Shown piece after piece: positions 1-8,201 of a stretch of DNA of 20,196 nucleotides. How positions within the stretch are numbered: the stretch's first letter is position 1; every line of letters starts with the position of its first letter. Source of the DNA: Chitinophagaceae bacterium (GTDB lineage: Bacteria > Bacteroidota > Bacteroidia > Chitinophagales > Chitinophagaceae); NCBI GenBank assembly GCA_019454915.1, contig JACFNM010000023.1:2767-22962 (forward strand). Reading direction: 5' to 3'. A model generated the notes under the pieces. That model was not told where the DNA came from, did not search any database, and was given only the letters and a program-made list of their open reading frames with translations. The translations under genes were made by a program, and so were the position numbers.

Positions 1-658
1 TAAGCCGTTGCCGGGCTATCTGGAAGGATTGCGGAGCCTGGCAGATCAGCATGGATTTCTGTTGATATTTGATGAAGTAAAAACCGGCTTCAGGCATGCA
101 CTGGGTGGCTATCAGTCAATTTGCGGAGTAGCACCGGATTTATCCACTTTCGGAAAAGCGGTTGCCAATGGTTATCCTTTTGGTGTGATTGCCGGTAAGA
201 AAAAGTACATGAATTATTTTGTCCATCCGGAAAAAGAAAAGCGGGTAATGATTGCCGGTACCTATAATGCTTTCCCCTTGACTACAGCCGCTGCCCTGGC
301 TACGCTGAAAAAATTAAGATCAGCCGAATACCAGGTGTATGACCACGTGGATAAGTTAGGTTCTGTGCTGGAAGAAGGATTGAATCAGATCTTTGCTCAA
401 ACCGGACGATCGTTTTACGTGGCACGACAGCGGTCGGCATTCTGTGTTTATTTTATGGATCACGCACCGGTGCATTATCATGATATCCTGCAGAATCACG
501 ATTTCACCTATGATCTGAATTACCGCAGGAAGCTGATAGAAAATGGTATTTTTAATTTTCCGGCGGCTATTAAACAAGGCAGTATCTCTTATGCACATAG
601 TCTGGCTGATATAGAAAAAACGCTGGAGGTTACAGAAAAGATAGTTAAACAATTATAA
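1..658 (+). CDS. Class III aminotransferase, glutamate-1-semialdehyde 2,1-aminomutase-like (5' partial)
   Basis: This is the C-terminal part of a PLP-dependent fold-type I enzyme. The frame is open to the left edge (codons AAG CCG precede the first TTG at 8), so the true start lies outside the window. Seen: the [10 protein letters not shown] block, whose Asp contacts the PLP ring nitrogen, and the [12 protein letters not shown] block, whose Lys (codon 155-157) should form the Schiff base. A GTYNAFP stretch follows, where relatives commonly have GTYNGNP. The family includes HemL, but many GSA-aminomutase-like members act as amino-sugar or omega-amine aminotransferases in catabolic and secondary pathways. 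The context (dehydratase 13 bp downstream, SDR, hydrolase, transporter) argues against a heme role. Class is secure; substrate is unknown. Confidence 0.88.
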   Translation, partial: KPLPGYLEGLRSLADQHGFLLIFDEVKTGFRHALGGYQSICGVAPDLSTFGKAVANGYPFGVIAGKKKYMNYFVHPEKEKRVMIAGTYNAFPLTTAAALATLKKLRSAEYQVYDHVDKLGSVLEEGLNQIFAQTGRSFYVARQRSAFCVYFMDHAPVHYHDILQNHDFTYDLNYRRKLIENGIFNFPAAIKQGSISYAHSLADIEKTLEVTEKIVKQL

Positions 659-671
659 CCCGCTTCAAAAT

Positions 672-1850
672 ATGAAAATTACAGCGATTGAAACTCTGGT
701 TTGTCATGCGCGGATGCGCAACTGGATTTTTGTTAAGGTACTCACAGATCAGCCCGGACTATGGGGTTGGGGCGAAGCCACTTTGGAGTGGCATACGAAG
801 GGCGTAGTAGGCGCTATTCAGGATTTGTCCCAACTCCTGATAGGCGAAGATCCACGGCGTATTGAATACTTGTGGCAAATGATGTATCGCCAGCATTTCT
901 GGCATGGCAACGGAGCCGTACGGGGTACTGCCATCAGTGGGATAGATATTGCACTGTGGGATATAGCGGGCAAGATATTAGGTGTTCCCTGCCATAGATT
1001 GTGGGGTGGCAGGGTGAGAGATTATATCCGTTTGTATTGCCACCTGGGTGGCGGACGAATGGAAGATTTTTATGATACAAAACCGGCAGATGCGGATCGT
1101 TTCGCTGAACTCGCCCAACAGGCGGTGGAAGAAGGGTTTACGGCGTTTAAATCCATGGCCGTACCCGAAACCTTGCCTTTGGAAGGACTAAGACCGGTTA
1201 AATATGCGGAGGCCTGCGTAAGCGCCATGCGCGATGCAGTAGGTGATCATATTGATATTATGGTGGACTGTCACGCACGCCCGAGTCCGCGGATGGGGTT
1301 ATTGTTTGCCAAAGCATTGGAACCTTTTGGACTATACTTTTTTGAAGAACCTTGCTGGCCGGAAGTATTGGATGATATGGCGTTAATCCAGCAGTCCGTT
1401 AAAACGCCCATTGCCTCAGGTGAACGATTGATTGGATTGCACGCTTTCAGAGATATGCTTGATAAGCGCGCGGTAAGTGTGATCCAACCCGATATTACCC
1501 ACTGCGGCGGATTGTCGGAGGCGCGTAAAATCAGTTCGCTGGCTGAGGCGTATCGTGTGTCTATGGCGCCCCATAATCCGCAGGGACCCGTGAGTACGGC
1601 TGCTTCGATAGAATTTGGCTTTGCTACTCCATCCTATATTATTTGCGAGAGTGTTCATAAAGATGTGGAGTGGCGTCAGGATGTGGTTTCTGAAGGATTT
1701 GAAGTGCAAAAAGAAGGCAGGATTGTGCTTCCGAATAATAAACCGGGACTGGGTATAGAAATTAATGAAGCGGAAGTGAAGAAGCATCCTTTTCAACAGG
1801 AGATTGTGCAACGTACCTTTTATCAGGATGGTAGCGTTGGTGACTGGTAA
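672..1850 (+). CDS. Mandelate racemase/muconate lactonizing enzyme family protein, galactonate dehydratase-like
   Basis: A 392-residue enolase-superfamily enzyme, close to the length of D-galactonate dehydratase. The N-terminal capping domain spans about residues 1-115 and the barrel follows. Seen: metal ligands in VDCH (D199), FFEEP (E225/E226) and ASGER (E251); a possible catalytic His right after the first ligand (H201), as in the DgoD DFH motif; QPDITH (D274) with APHNP (H301) forming the His-Asp dyad; and E326 near the end of the barrel. These point to Mg-dependent syn/anti dehydration of an aldonic acid to a 2-keto-3-deoxy acid. DgoD is the best-known relative, but several acid-sugar dehydratases share these motifs, so the exact sugar is open. 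It is the second visible gene of a tight operon, 13 bp after the aminotransferase and 11 bp before the SDR. Confidence 0.88.
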   Translation: MKITAIETLVCHARMRNWIFVKVLTDQPGLWGWGEATLEWHTKGVVGAIQDLSQLLIGEDPRRIEYLWQMMYRQHFWHGNGAVRGTAISGIDIALWDIAGKILGVPCHRLWGGRVRDYIRLYCHLGGGRMEDFYDTKPADADRFAELAQQAVEEGFTAFKSMAVPETLPLEGLRPVKYAEACVSAMRDAVGDHIDIMVDCHARPSPRMGLLFAKALEPFGLYFFEEPCWPEVLDDMALIQQSVKTPIASGERLIGLHAFRDMLDKRAVSVIQPDITHCGGLSEARKISSLAEAYRVSMAPHNPQGPVSTAASIEFGFATPSYIICESVHKDVEWRQDVVSEGFEVQKEGRIVLPNNKPGLGIEINEAEVKKHPFQQEIVQRTFYQDGSVGDW

Positions 1851-1861
1851 TTCTTTTTAAG

Positions 1862-2629
1862 ATGGAAGAATTTAAAGATAAGATTGTGCTGATCAGCGGC
1901 GGGTTGGGGGATATTGCTCTGGGAATTGCCCGGGCTTATCTGCAGCATGGCGCCGTTGTTCTGTTATCCGACCGGGCGGACAAAGAAACGGCATCAATCA
2001 GAATGTCGGGTTTGTCAGATTATAAATCGCGTATCCGTTACCGACAGGTGGACGTAACAGATGCTACGGCTGTCCGCAACTGGGTGGATAGTGCTGTAGA
2101 AGAATTCGGGAAAATAGATATCAGTGTTGTTAACGCTGCGCAGGTAACGCTCAAACCATTTAGAGAACTGACCGCCGATGAATGGGACAATGAAATGAAG
2201 GTGAACCTGGATGGCGCTTTTTATTTTGCCAATGCTTCAGCCAGGGCGATGATGAACAAAAGTAATGACGGAAACATCGTTTTTTTGGGGAGTTGGGCGG
2301 GTCACTCGGTGCATCAGCATTTGCCTGCTTATAGTGTTTCCAAAGCCGCAGTAAGAATGTTGTGCCAGTGTATGGCATTGGAATATGCGCCATGGAATAT
2401 TCGGATAAATGAAGTGGCGCCGGGATATGTGAATGCAGGGCTAAGTAAGGGAATATGGCGCGATGACCCGTCCAGCCGGTCTGCTGCAAAATCCAAAGTG
2501 CCTTTACAGGAATTGATAGAAGTGGAAGATATTGCGAAGCAGGTATTATGGATGACTTCTTCTCAAAACAAACACATGACGGGCGCCACAGTCCTGATGG
2601 ACGGAGGATTGTCTCTCGTCAGGCCATAA
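1862..2629 (+). CDS. SDR family NAD(P)-dependent oxidoreductase
   Basis: A classical short-chain dehydrogenase of 255 residues. Seen: a nucleotide loop at residues 12-23 (SGGLGDIALGIA), the NAA motif at 91-93, and the catalytic set N115, S144 (GSWAG), Y157 and K161 (YSVSK). APGYV and a C-terminal DGG block are typical of the family. The cofactor loop departs from the usual TGxxxGIG: Asp and Ala sit where the second and third Gly normally are. S37-D38 at the end of the second strand would favour NAD(H) over NADP(H). In this operon it probably oxidises or reduces a hydroxyl or keto group of the same acid or amino sugar handled by the neighbouring dehydratase and aminotransferase. The specific substrate is not deducible. 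Confidence 0.9.
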   Translation: MEEFKDKIVLISGGLGDIALGIARAYLQHGAVVLLSDRADKETASIRMSGLSDYKSRIRYRQVDVTDATAVRNWVDSAVEEFGKIDISVVNAAQVTLKPFRELTADEWDNEMKVNLDGAFYFANASARAMMNKSNDGNIVFLGSWAGHSVHQHLPAYSVSKAAVRMLCQCMALEYAPWNIRINEVAPGYVNAGLSKGIWRDDPSSRSAAKSKVPLQELIEVEDIAKQVLWMTSSQNKHMTGATVLMDGGLSLVRP

Positions 2630-2637
2630 ATAATGAT

Positions 2638-4014
2638 ATGACGAACAAAGAGAAGCTATTGCAAAACCGCATGGGAGACTGGAGAGGGTATGCGGGATAT
2701 GCTGAAAGGGATATTACGCCTCCGAAAGGTATTTATTCCCGTAACTGGGGCGCTGCCAATTTCGACGTGGCAGAAGGCGTGCATCGTCCGCTGATGCTGC
2801 AATGTCTGGCGATGGGAAAGGAAAGAGAAGACCTAAGAATTTTAATTACCGCCGACCTGGGATGGTGGAAAGATAACAATGACGAATGGGCATTGAGGAA
2901 TCAACTGCTTGAGCATTTCCATCTACGGGAAGATCAGCTCTTGTTCTGTTTATCGCATACACATGCCGGACCCAGCATTTGTTCACGCGATGCACATCTC
3001 CCCGGAGGAGAGTTGATTCAACCCTACCTGGAGTTCCTGACAAGAACCGCGACGGATTGTATGGAACAAGCGCTCTCTGACAGAAGCGAATGTGTGCTAA
3101 GCTGGAGCACCGGAGTCTGTTCATTGGCTACCAACAGGGATCTGGAGGTTGATGGAAATTATCTGGTAGGTTATAATCCCGGGGCGACGGCTGATCAAAC
3201 CCTGCTGGTGGGACAATTAAAATCGGTTGACGGTAAATTGAAAGGCGTACTTTGTAACTATGCCTGTCATCCCACTTCATTTGCCCACCTGAATAAGCTC
3301 ATCTCGCCGGATTATATCGGTGCAGCACGTGAGGTGATACAACAACAGTTGCAGGCGCCGATGATTTTCTTACAGGGCGCTTCAGGAGATCTGGCACCCA
3401 AGAAACAATATACCAGAGATGCCGCTGTTGTGGATAATAACGGAAGAATGTTGGGTTACGCTGTTCTTTCCGCATTAGCAGGGGCTGACAAGCCTGGCAC
3501 CAAATGGGTCTTTGAAAAAATGCTGAGTTCGGGTGCGCCCCTTGCCTTGTGGACAGAGATACAGACGAAACCATCTGTGGATTTGCAGGGAAGTATCTGC
3601 AAGCTGCCTGTATCTTTAAAGAAACTGCCCGATGTGGCAGAAATTGAGAAGGATTATAACGCCTGCGAAGACAGGGTTTTGCGCGAGCGCCTGTGGCGCA
3701 AGTTGAATACACGGAAATGGATTGGTGACCGGAAAGCTGCTGAGATTTCTTTGTGGGTATGGAAAATAGGAGAAGCCTTCATCGTGGCACAACCGAATGA
3801 AGCGTATTCTCTTTATCAGACAACGGTCAGGCAACATTTTCCTGACCGGAATATCATTTTCATCAATATCGCCAATGGCTATGTGGGGTATCTGCCTCCC
3901 GCCGGTTACTATGACCGCGATATGTATGCAGTCTGGCAGACACCTTATGCACAGGGGACTCTTGAATTATTGATAGAGAAAACCATCAACGAGATTCAAT
4001 CCTTTTTGCCATAA
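2638..4014 (+). CDS. Neutral/alkaline ceramidase-like hydrolase, cytosolic, without the usual nucleophilic Ser
   Basis: The start at 2638 is preferred (458 residues). The longer in-frame start at 2548 would overlap the SDR gene by 82 bp and add 30 residues unlike the family. The protein begins directly with the family opening (AGYAERDITPP at about 19-29) and has no signal peptide. Seen: SHTHAGP (106-112) and NYACHPTS (207-214), which supply two expected zinc His; GASGDLAPK (247-255); a QPNEAY segment with E388; and NGYVGYLPP (413-421) with the expected Tyr. In characterised neutral ceramidases the GD[VI]SPN motif carries the Ser nucleophile; here that position is Ala. The zinc site looks intact, so the protein is likely a metal-dependent amidase or esterase of another specificity, or a non-ceramidase member of the fold. 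Its stop overlaps the next start by 1 nt (TAATG). Confidence 0.8.
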   Translation: MTNKEKLLQNRMGDWRGYAGYAERDITPPKGIYSRNWGAANFDVAEGVHRPLMLQCLAMGKEREDLRILITADLGWWKDNNDEWALRNQLLEHFHLREDQLLFCLSHTHAGPSICSRDAHLPGGELIQPYLEFLTRTATDCMEQALSDRSECVLSWSTGVCSLATNRDLEVDGNYLVGYNPGATADQTLLVGQLKSVDGKLKGVLCNYACHPTSFAHLNKLISPDYIGAAREVIQQQLQAPMIFLQGASGDLAPKKQYTRDAAVVDNNGRMLGYAVLSALAGADKPGTKWVFEKMLSSGAPLALWTEIQTKPSVDLQGSICKLPVSLKKLPDVAEIEKDYNACEDRVLRERLWRKLNTRKWIGDRKAAEISLWVWKIGEAFIVAQPNEAYSLYQTTVRQHFPDRNIIFINIANGYVGYLPPAGYYDRDMYAVWQTPYAQGTLELLIEKTINEIQSFLP

Positions 4015-5579
4015 TGAATTTAACCACCCTCGATCTTGCCATCTTCATCGTTTATATCGCAGGCATCGTCTTCCTGGGATTGTTTGCTTCGAAGAGGGCA
4101 TCTGATTCAAAGCGAAATTATTTTCTGGCAGGAGATAAGCTGCCCTGGTGGATGATTGGCGGAAGTATCATCGCCGCCAATATCAGCAGCCATCACCTGG
4201 TAGGTGCCATGGGTGCGGCTTATAAATATGGTTTTGTGGCCGTCACGCTTGAGTGGGGAGCAATTCTCGTCGGGTTCAACGCATTGCTATGGATTTTTCT
4301 GCCCTTTTATCTGCGAAATGGATTCTATACGGTTCCCGAATATCTGGAAAAGCGTTTTGGTAATTCAACCCGTTTGCTGTACGCCATTCTTATCATGTTC
4401 ACGTATATATTTGTTGAGATTGGTGCGGTATTGTTTCTGGGTGCATTATCTCTCCATGCCTTGTTTGGTCTGCCTATTCTGTACAGTATTTTGGGGATGG
4501 CGCTGCTGACCGGTGTATATACTATCCTCGGTGGATTGCGGGCAGTGATCTGGACGGAGATGGTTCAATTGTCTGTTCTGGTGCTGGGCGGCGCCATTCT
4601 TACCTATGCCACTATCCATGCTGCGGGCGGACTTACGGCCGTGATGGAAACCTCTAAGGACTGGAAGATGTTTTATCCGGCCGATAACCCGGACTTCCCA
4701 TGGACCATGTACCTGGGCGGAGTTATTTGTATCAGTGTATTCTATTGTGCCACCAATCAGTTTATTGTGCAAAGGGTGTTGGCTGCCAAAAATGAATGGC
4801 ATGCGAGAATGGGGGTGATATTTGGAGACTATCTCAAATTTCTGGTGCCGCTGATTATTATAGTACCGGCTTTGGTAGCTCCCAAAATAGTTCCTCACCT
4901 GGATAAACCCGATCTGCTTTTTTCCATATTAGTGGAAACGCTCCTTCCCAAAGGATTGGTAGGACTGGTGATGGCCGGACTGATTTCAGCGATCATGTCG
5001 CATGTGTCAGGAGCCATTAATTCCTGTACAACCATCCTGACGGTGGATGTTTATTCGCAGTATATCAACAAAAATGCGACGGATAAACAGGCAGTTCGTT
5101 TTGGCCAACTTGCCGGTGTGGGCATCATTATCGCTGGTATTTTAAGTGCCATAATTCTCATCAGTTATTCTGATCGGTCTGTTTTCTTGTACCTGATGAA
5201 TTTGTATGGACTATTCACACCGGGCATTGCTACCATGTTTCTCATGGGTATCTTTTGGCGCGGAACTACCAGCAAGGGCGCCCTGGCAGCCGGTTTACTG
5301 ACCATCCCGATGTCGCTGATGATGGAACTGGTTTTTCCAAATATGCCTTTCTTCAACAGAACCGGCATTGTTTTCTGGACCTGTATGCTGGTATGCTGGG
5401 GAGTGAGCCTGATGACAAAATCTTCTCAAACGGAAATTGCAGCCGGACTAATCTGGAACAAAGAAAGTTTACAATTACCACCGGAAGACAGGAAATATTA
5501 TACCGGACTGCGGAATCCTGCTCTTTGGTGGGTTATCATCACGCTGATCGTGCTGTATTTCTATGTCCGCTATTTCTGA
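4014..5579 (+). CDS. Sodium/solute symporter (SSS/SGLT family)
   Basis: A 521-residue polytopic membrane protein with about 13-14 hydrophobic segments from residue 7 to the C-terminus. Seen: the family signature near the N-terminus (YFLAGDKLPWW, then GGSIIAANISSHHLVGAMG), the YTILGGLRAVIWTEMVQ block, and the NSCTTILTVDVY segment that carries Na-site hydroxyl residues in SGLT/vSGLT relatives. These indicate secondary, sodium-driven uptake of a sugar-like or acid solute across the inner membrane. The start overlaps the preceding stop by 1 nt (TAATG), implying translational coupling with the ceramidase-fold hydrolase. It is the last gene of the packed run and probably imports the compound the upstream enzymes convert. 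Family certain, solute unknown. Confidence 0.9.
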   Translation: MNLTTLDLAIFIVYIAGIVFLGLFASKRASDSKRNYFLAGDKLPWWMIGGSIIAANISSHHLVGAMGAAYKYGFVAVTLEWGAILVGFNALLWIFLPFYLRNGFYTVPEYLEKRFGNSTRLLYAILIMFTYIFVEIGAVLFLGALSLHALFGLPILYSILGMALLTGVYTILGGLRAVIWTEMVQLSVLVLGGAILTYATIHAAGGLTAVMETSKDWKMFYPADNPDFPWTMYLGGVICISVFYCATNQFIVQRVLAAKNEWHARMGVIFGDYLKFLVPLIIIVPALVAPKIVPHLDKPDLLFSILVETLLPKGLVGLVMAGLISAIMSHVSGAINSCTTILTVDVYSQYINKNATDKQAVRFGQLAGVGIIIAGILSAIILISYSDRSVFLYLMNLYGLFTPGIATMFLMGIFWRGTTSKGALAAGLLTIPMSLMMELVFPNMPFFNRTGIVFWTCMLVCWGVSLMTKSSQTEIAAGLIWNKESLQLPPEDRKYYTGLRNPALWWVIITLIVLYFYVRYF

Positions 5580-5627
5580 CGGGGAGCAATAAATAATTAA
5601 ACAGACGTGTCAACCTGAAAATAATTT

Positions 5628-5635
5628 TACCTTCG
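5628..5635 (+). promoter_or_regulatory. Possible Bacteroidota -7 promoter element for the secreted protein gene
   Basis: TACCTTCG matches TAnnTTTG at seven of eight positions and lies 46 bp before the ATG at 5682, in the 102-bp gap after the symporter. No convincing -33 TTTG is seen at the usual spacing. It suggests separate or additional transcription of the secreted gene. Confidence 0.35.
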
Positions 5636-5681
5636 ATACAATCTGTAGTCTGTATTTATTTTTTTAATTGAAATCTCTTCT

Positions 5682-6701
5682 ATGCGTATTATTAAGAGAC
5701 AATACATTTTTCCCCTGTTTTTCTTTTTCTGTGCGTTCAGCTTCTTCACTCTTTCCGTAAGGGCTATGGAAGACCCGCTGTTATATGATGGAATCCTTCA
5801 GGATAGCCTTCCGTTGCAACCTGTTGGTCTGAAGCAGATGCCATGGGTTACTCTGAAATCAGGTAATTTGAGAATGGTGTTCGTTGATAATTCAGAGATG
5901 CCTCCGAATCATAAAAAAGGGTATAATGGCATTGCAGAACTTTATCATGTGAAACAGGATTCGAATGTGTTTGTGCCGGATTTCGCGGGGTTGAATCTGG
6001 AGCATATTTTTAATGGTGAGAAGCCCGAAGCGTTTTTTGAACCCAGAAAGGATCCTATGTATTTGTATCAGAAGAGTGAGACAGAGGTGTTATTGTATCA
6101 AAAGCCGACAACACATTCAAAGGTGGAAAGCCTTATGGAATTTAAGGCAGCAGATCAGGACTGCATAGACTTTACATTTACGTTTATCGTCCACGATCGG
6201 CATTATTTTAAGCATGATTATGCCGGTTTTTTCTTTGCCAGTTATATCAATCAGCCGCCTGACAGAAAAATTTATTTCAAAGGGATCCGTGAGCGCGGGT
6301 CGGGTTCCGGAGGAGCCGGTTTAATTCAAAGCTATTCAGACAAGCATGGTGATAAGAGCACGCATCTGGCAGAAGGGGATAACCGGAAGATTTATTTCTC
6401 ACCGGAATTCAACATCGTATTGGCCAATCATTTTTCTGATTACAGATATGCACAACCCTATTATTACGGACGTTTCCGTAATATGGCGCTCGCTTATTTT
6501 TTCAGACCCTCTGATCTCATGCGTTTTAGTCAGTCTCCCGACGGAGCCGGACCCGGTAACCCCGCCTGGGACTTTTATTATATAACCACCGACCTAAAAG
6601 AAGGAGTAAAATATAGCTTTTCTGGAAGGATGATGTATAAGCCGTTCAAATCCGATAAAGAAATTGCCAGGGAGTATAAGAAGTGGCAAAGAAAACAATG
6701 A
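5682..6701 (+). CDS. Secreted protein of unknown function, beta-rich, linked to the catabolic operon
   Basis: A 339-residue protein with a basic N-terminus (MRIIKRQ), a very hydrophobic stretch at about 8-26 and a likely signal peptidase site after SVRA (residue 28). It is probably periplasmic or secreted; no lipobox Cys is seen at the cleavage site. The mature part is rich in aromatic residues, with beta-like segments such as AGLNLEHIFNGE, RMVFVDNSEMPPNHKKGYNG and DFYYITTDLKEG. It resembles, by eye, uncharacterised secreted proteins of Bacteroidota and Planctomycetes that share an AGLNxEHIF-type motif, perhaps a jelly-roll or carbohydrate-binding fold, but I cannot name a family. It lies 102 bp after the symporter on the same strand, so an accessory role in binding or processing the same substrate outside the cytoplasm is plausible but unproven. 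Confidence 0.75.
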   Translation: MRIIKRQYIFPLFFFFCAFSFFTLSVRAMEDPLLYDGILQDSLPLQPVGLKQMPWVTLKSGNLRMVFVDNSEMPPNHKKGYNGIAELYHVKQDSNVFVPDFAGLNLEHIFNGEKPEAFFEPRKDPMYLYQKSETEVLLYQKPTTHSKVESLMEFKAADQDCIDFTFTFIVHDRHYFKHDYAGFFFASYINQPPDRKIYFKGIRERGSGSGGAGLIQSYSDKHGDKSTHLAEGDNRKIYFSPEFNIVLANHFSDYRYAQPYYYGRFRNMALAYFFRPSDLMRFSQSPDGAGPGNPAWDFYYITTDLKEGVKYSFSGRMMYKPFKSDKEIAREYKKWQRKQ

Positions 6702-6818
6702 ACCAGATATTACTCGTATAGGCTTCATCTTTTGCCAACGATAAAATCCCCTGTCTTTGCATTTCCAGACTTAGTCTTATCTACTTGTCTTGTGAATACC
6801 AGGAAAACTTAGTTCCAA

Positions 6819-7571
6819 TTAATTGGAGCCAAACACCTTCTTCAGCAGGTCGGTCGTACGCGCCAATGGATCTTTTCTGATTTCCTGTTCTTCCTGGGCT
6901 ACCTGAAAGAAGATGCCGCTTAGGGCTTTTTCCGTAACGTAGGCAGAGAGATCGGGGTTTATTTTTTCGGCGGAGAATTTATTGTAGGTCGAAAATATAG
7001 TGTTCCAGTATTTTGTAGCGTCCACTTTTTCTAATGATTTTTCGATTACCGGACGGAAGGAGTCCGTTAATGCCGCAGTGGTTTTTGTTTTCAGATAATC
7101 TGTGGCAGCGTGATCACCGCCTTTTAAGATTCCCACGGCATCCTGAATACTCATCTGTTTAATCGCGTTTACAAAAATGGGAGCAGCCGATTTTGCCGCA
7201 TCTTCCGCAGCGCGGTTCATGGAAAGCACTGCCTGATCCACCTGTCTGCCTAATCCTATAGATCTTAATTTCTTTTCCACCTGCCTGGCTTCGTCGGGCA
7301 TAAGAATCTTTATGGCTGCATTGGCAAAATAACCATCAACGGACGATAAAGTTTTACCGGCTTTTTCCGCACCAACCGATAAGGCTTCTTTGAGTCCGGC
7401 TGCAATTTCATCTGTACTCAAACTGCCGCTTCCTTTTCCAAGAATATTCGATAACACACCCGAAGAATCCTTTTTATCTCCCAATACTTTTTTCAACAGT
7501 TGGGCATGGGCTACAGAAGAGGTTAACAGGATTATACCGGTGAAGATGTTTACAATACTTTTGATTTTCAT
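6819..7571 (-). CDS. DUF4197 domain-containing periplasmic protein
   Basis: A 250-residue protein with a signal peptide (MKIKS..., hydrophobic to about residue 20, cleavage after VAHA before Gln24). The mature part carries the DUF4197 signature blocks: DGYFANAAIKI, the SMNRAAEDAAKSAAPIFV segment, a DAVGILKGGDHAATDYL-type block, a TDSFRPVIEKSLEKV block, and a C-terminal RKDPLARTTDLLKKVF. The function of this family is not established; it is common in Proteobacteria and Bacteroidota. The gene has a good -7 element 24 bp upstream and faces the secreted-protein gene tail to tail, so it is a single-gene unit separate from the operon on its right. Confidence 0.92.
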   Translation of the reverse strand: MKIKSIVNIFTGIILLTSSVAHAQLLKKVLGDKKDSSGVLSNILGKGSGSLSTDEIAAGLKEALSVGAEKAGKTLSSVDGYFANAAIKILMPDEARQVEKKLRSIGLGRQVDQAVLSMNRAAEDAAKSAAPIFVNAIKQMSIQDAVGILKGGDHAATDYLKTKTTAALTDSFRPVIEKSLEKVDATKYWNTIFSTYNKFSAEKINPDLSAYVTEKALSGIFFQVAQEEQEIRKDPLARTTDLLKKVFGSN

Positions 7572-7594
7572 AAGAATTCAATGAATGGTTTTCA

Positions 7595-7602
7595 CAAATA
7601 TA
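7595..7602 (-). promoter_or_regulatory. Bacteroidota -7 promoter element for the DUF4197 gene
   Basis: On the minus strand this reads TATATTTG, a full match to TAnnTTTG, 23 bp before the start codon. Just upstream on the same strand, over the expected -33 area, lies a 6-bp inverted repeat (7608-7626). Confidence 0.6.
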
Positions 7603-7607
7603 AGAGC

Positions 7608-7626
7608 GCAGGGGCTATCGCCCTGC
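7608..7626. repeat. Short inverted repeat GCAGGG/CCCTGC
   Basis: Six-base arms GCAGGG (7608-7613) and CCCTGC (7621-7626) flank a 7-base spacer. It sits immediately upstream of the DUF4197 -7 element, where a -33 element or operator would lie. There is no T run on either side, so a terminator role is unlikely. Confidence 0.4.
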
Positions 7627-7715
7627 TTAAAGAAAGGCTAAAATGTTTTGATTGGATACAGATTCTGGTGTTTGAAGCTATAACTTATGACACTAACGGG
7701 TAAATAGAATTGAAA

Positions 7716-8201
7716 TTATGCCGCCTCATTATCTTTTGTCTGGTACCATTTGAGTAAACGCAGGTTGAGTAATACGTTAAAGGCGATACCCAAACTAAAC
7801 AAGAGCGAGAATACGCCAACACCCCGGATGACCGCCACCAGGTCCATTCCTTCCGGTTTGAAGGGAAGTTCAACCTGTTCCAGTACTTCCTTAGCATGTT
7901 GAATAATGACTACGGCATTGCCAATATTCATTATAGCGAAAAATAAGGCTAAGAAACCGATGAAGCGGATACCAATTGGCGTTTGCTTGTTCAGGGGAAC
8001 GTCCGGGTTTATAATGCTCTTTCTCAACTGGAGCGCAGCATAACTATGTAATACGATGGACCCCGTCAACACCACGGATACCAGAATGATGGAGGCATTG
8101 GGTGTAGCCAGCATACTCAGCAGACCTCCTGCTACCAGGATGCCTCCGATTACCAGGTTGATCCAGGAGAGGATGTTTGATATTTTTAAATTGGTTTTCA
8201 T
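7716..8201 (-). CDS. Four-helix integral membrane protein, translationally coupled to aspS
   Basis: A 161-residue protein with four hydrophobic segments at about residues 11-31, 38-58, 77-100 and 124-148, and short polar loops. I do not recognise a named family and see no catalytic motif. Its ATG (8199-8201) overlaps the aspS TGA (8198-8200) as ATGA on the minus strand, and there is no Shine-Dalgarno sequence before it, so translation probably depends on ribosomes finishing aspS. Downstream there is a 144-bp gap before the DUF4197 gene, which has its own promoter. Such small membrane proteins near housekeeping genes are common in Bacteroidota. A functional link to AspRS is not implied beyond shared expression. 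Confidence 0.8.
   Translation of the reverse strand: MKTNLKISNILSWINLVIGGILVAGGLLSMLATPNASIILVSVVLTGSIVLHSYAALQLRKSIINPDVPLNKQTPIGIRFIGFLALFFAIMNIGNAVVIIQHAKEVLEQVELPFKPEGMDLVAVIRGVGVFSLLFSLGIAFNVLLNLRLLKWYQTKDNEAA

Noticed and set aside
1..658. Assignment of the partial aminotransferase as hemL
   Set aside because: Context is catabolic rather than tetrapyrrole synthesis, and the GTYN block deviates from HemL; only the class-level call is supported.
1416..1811. Minus-strand open frame inside the dehydratase gene
   Set aside because: It is antisense to a clearly conserved enzyme and has no recognisable domain.
2548..2637. Longer start of the ceramidase-fold gene
   Set aside because: It lies inside the SDR coding sequence, and its 30 extra residues are unlike the family; the ATG at 2638 starts just before the conserved opening.
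6815..6826. Twelve-base palindrome CCAATTAATTGG at the DUF4197 stop
   Set aside because: It has no loop, is AT-rich and has no T run, so it is not a terminator; chance occurrence at a stop codon is likely.
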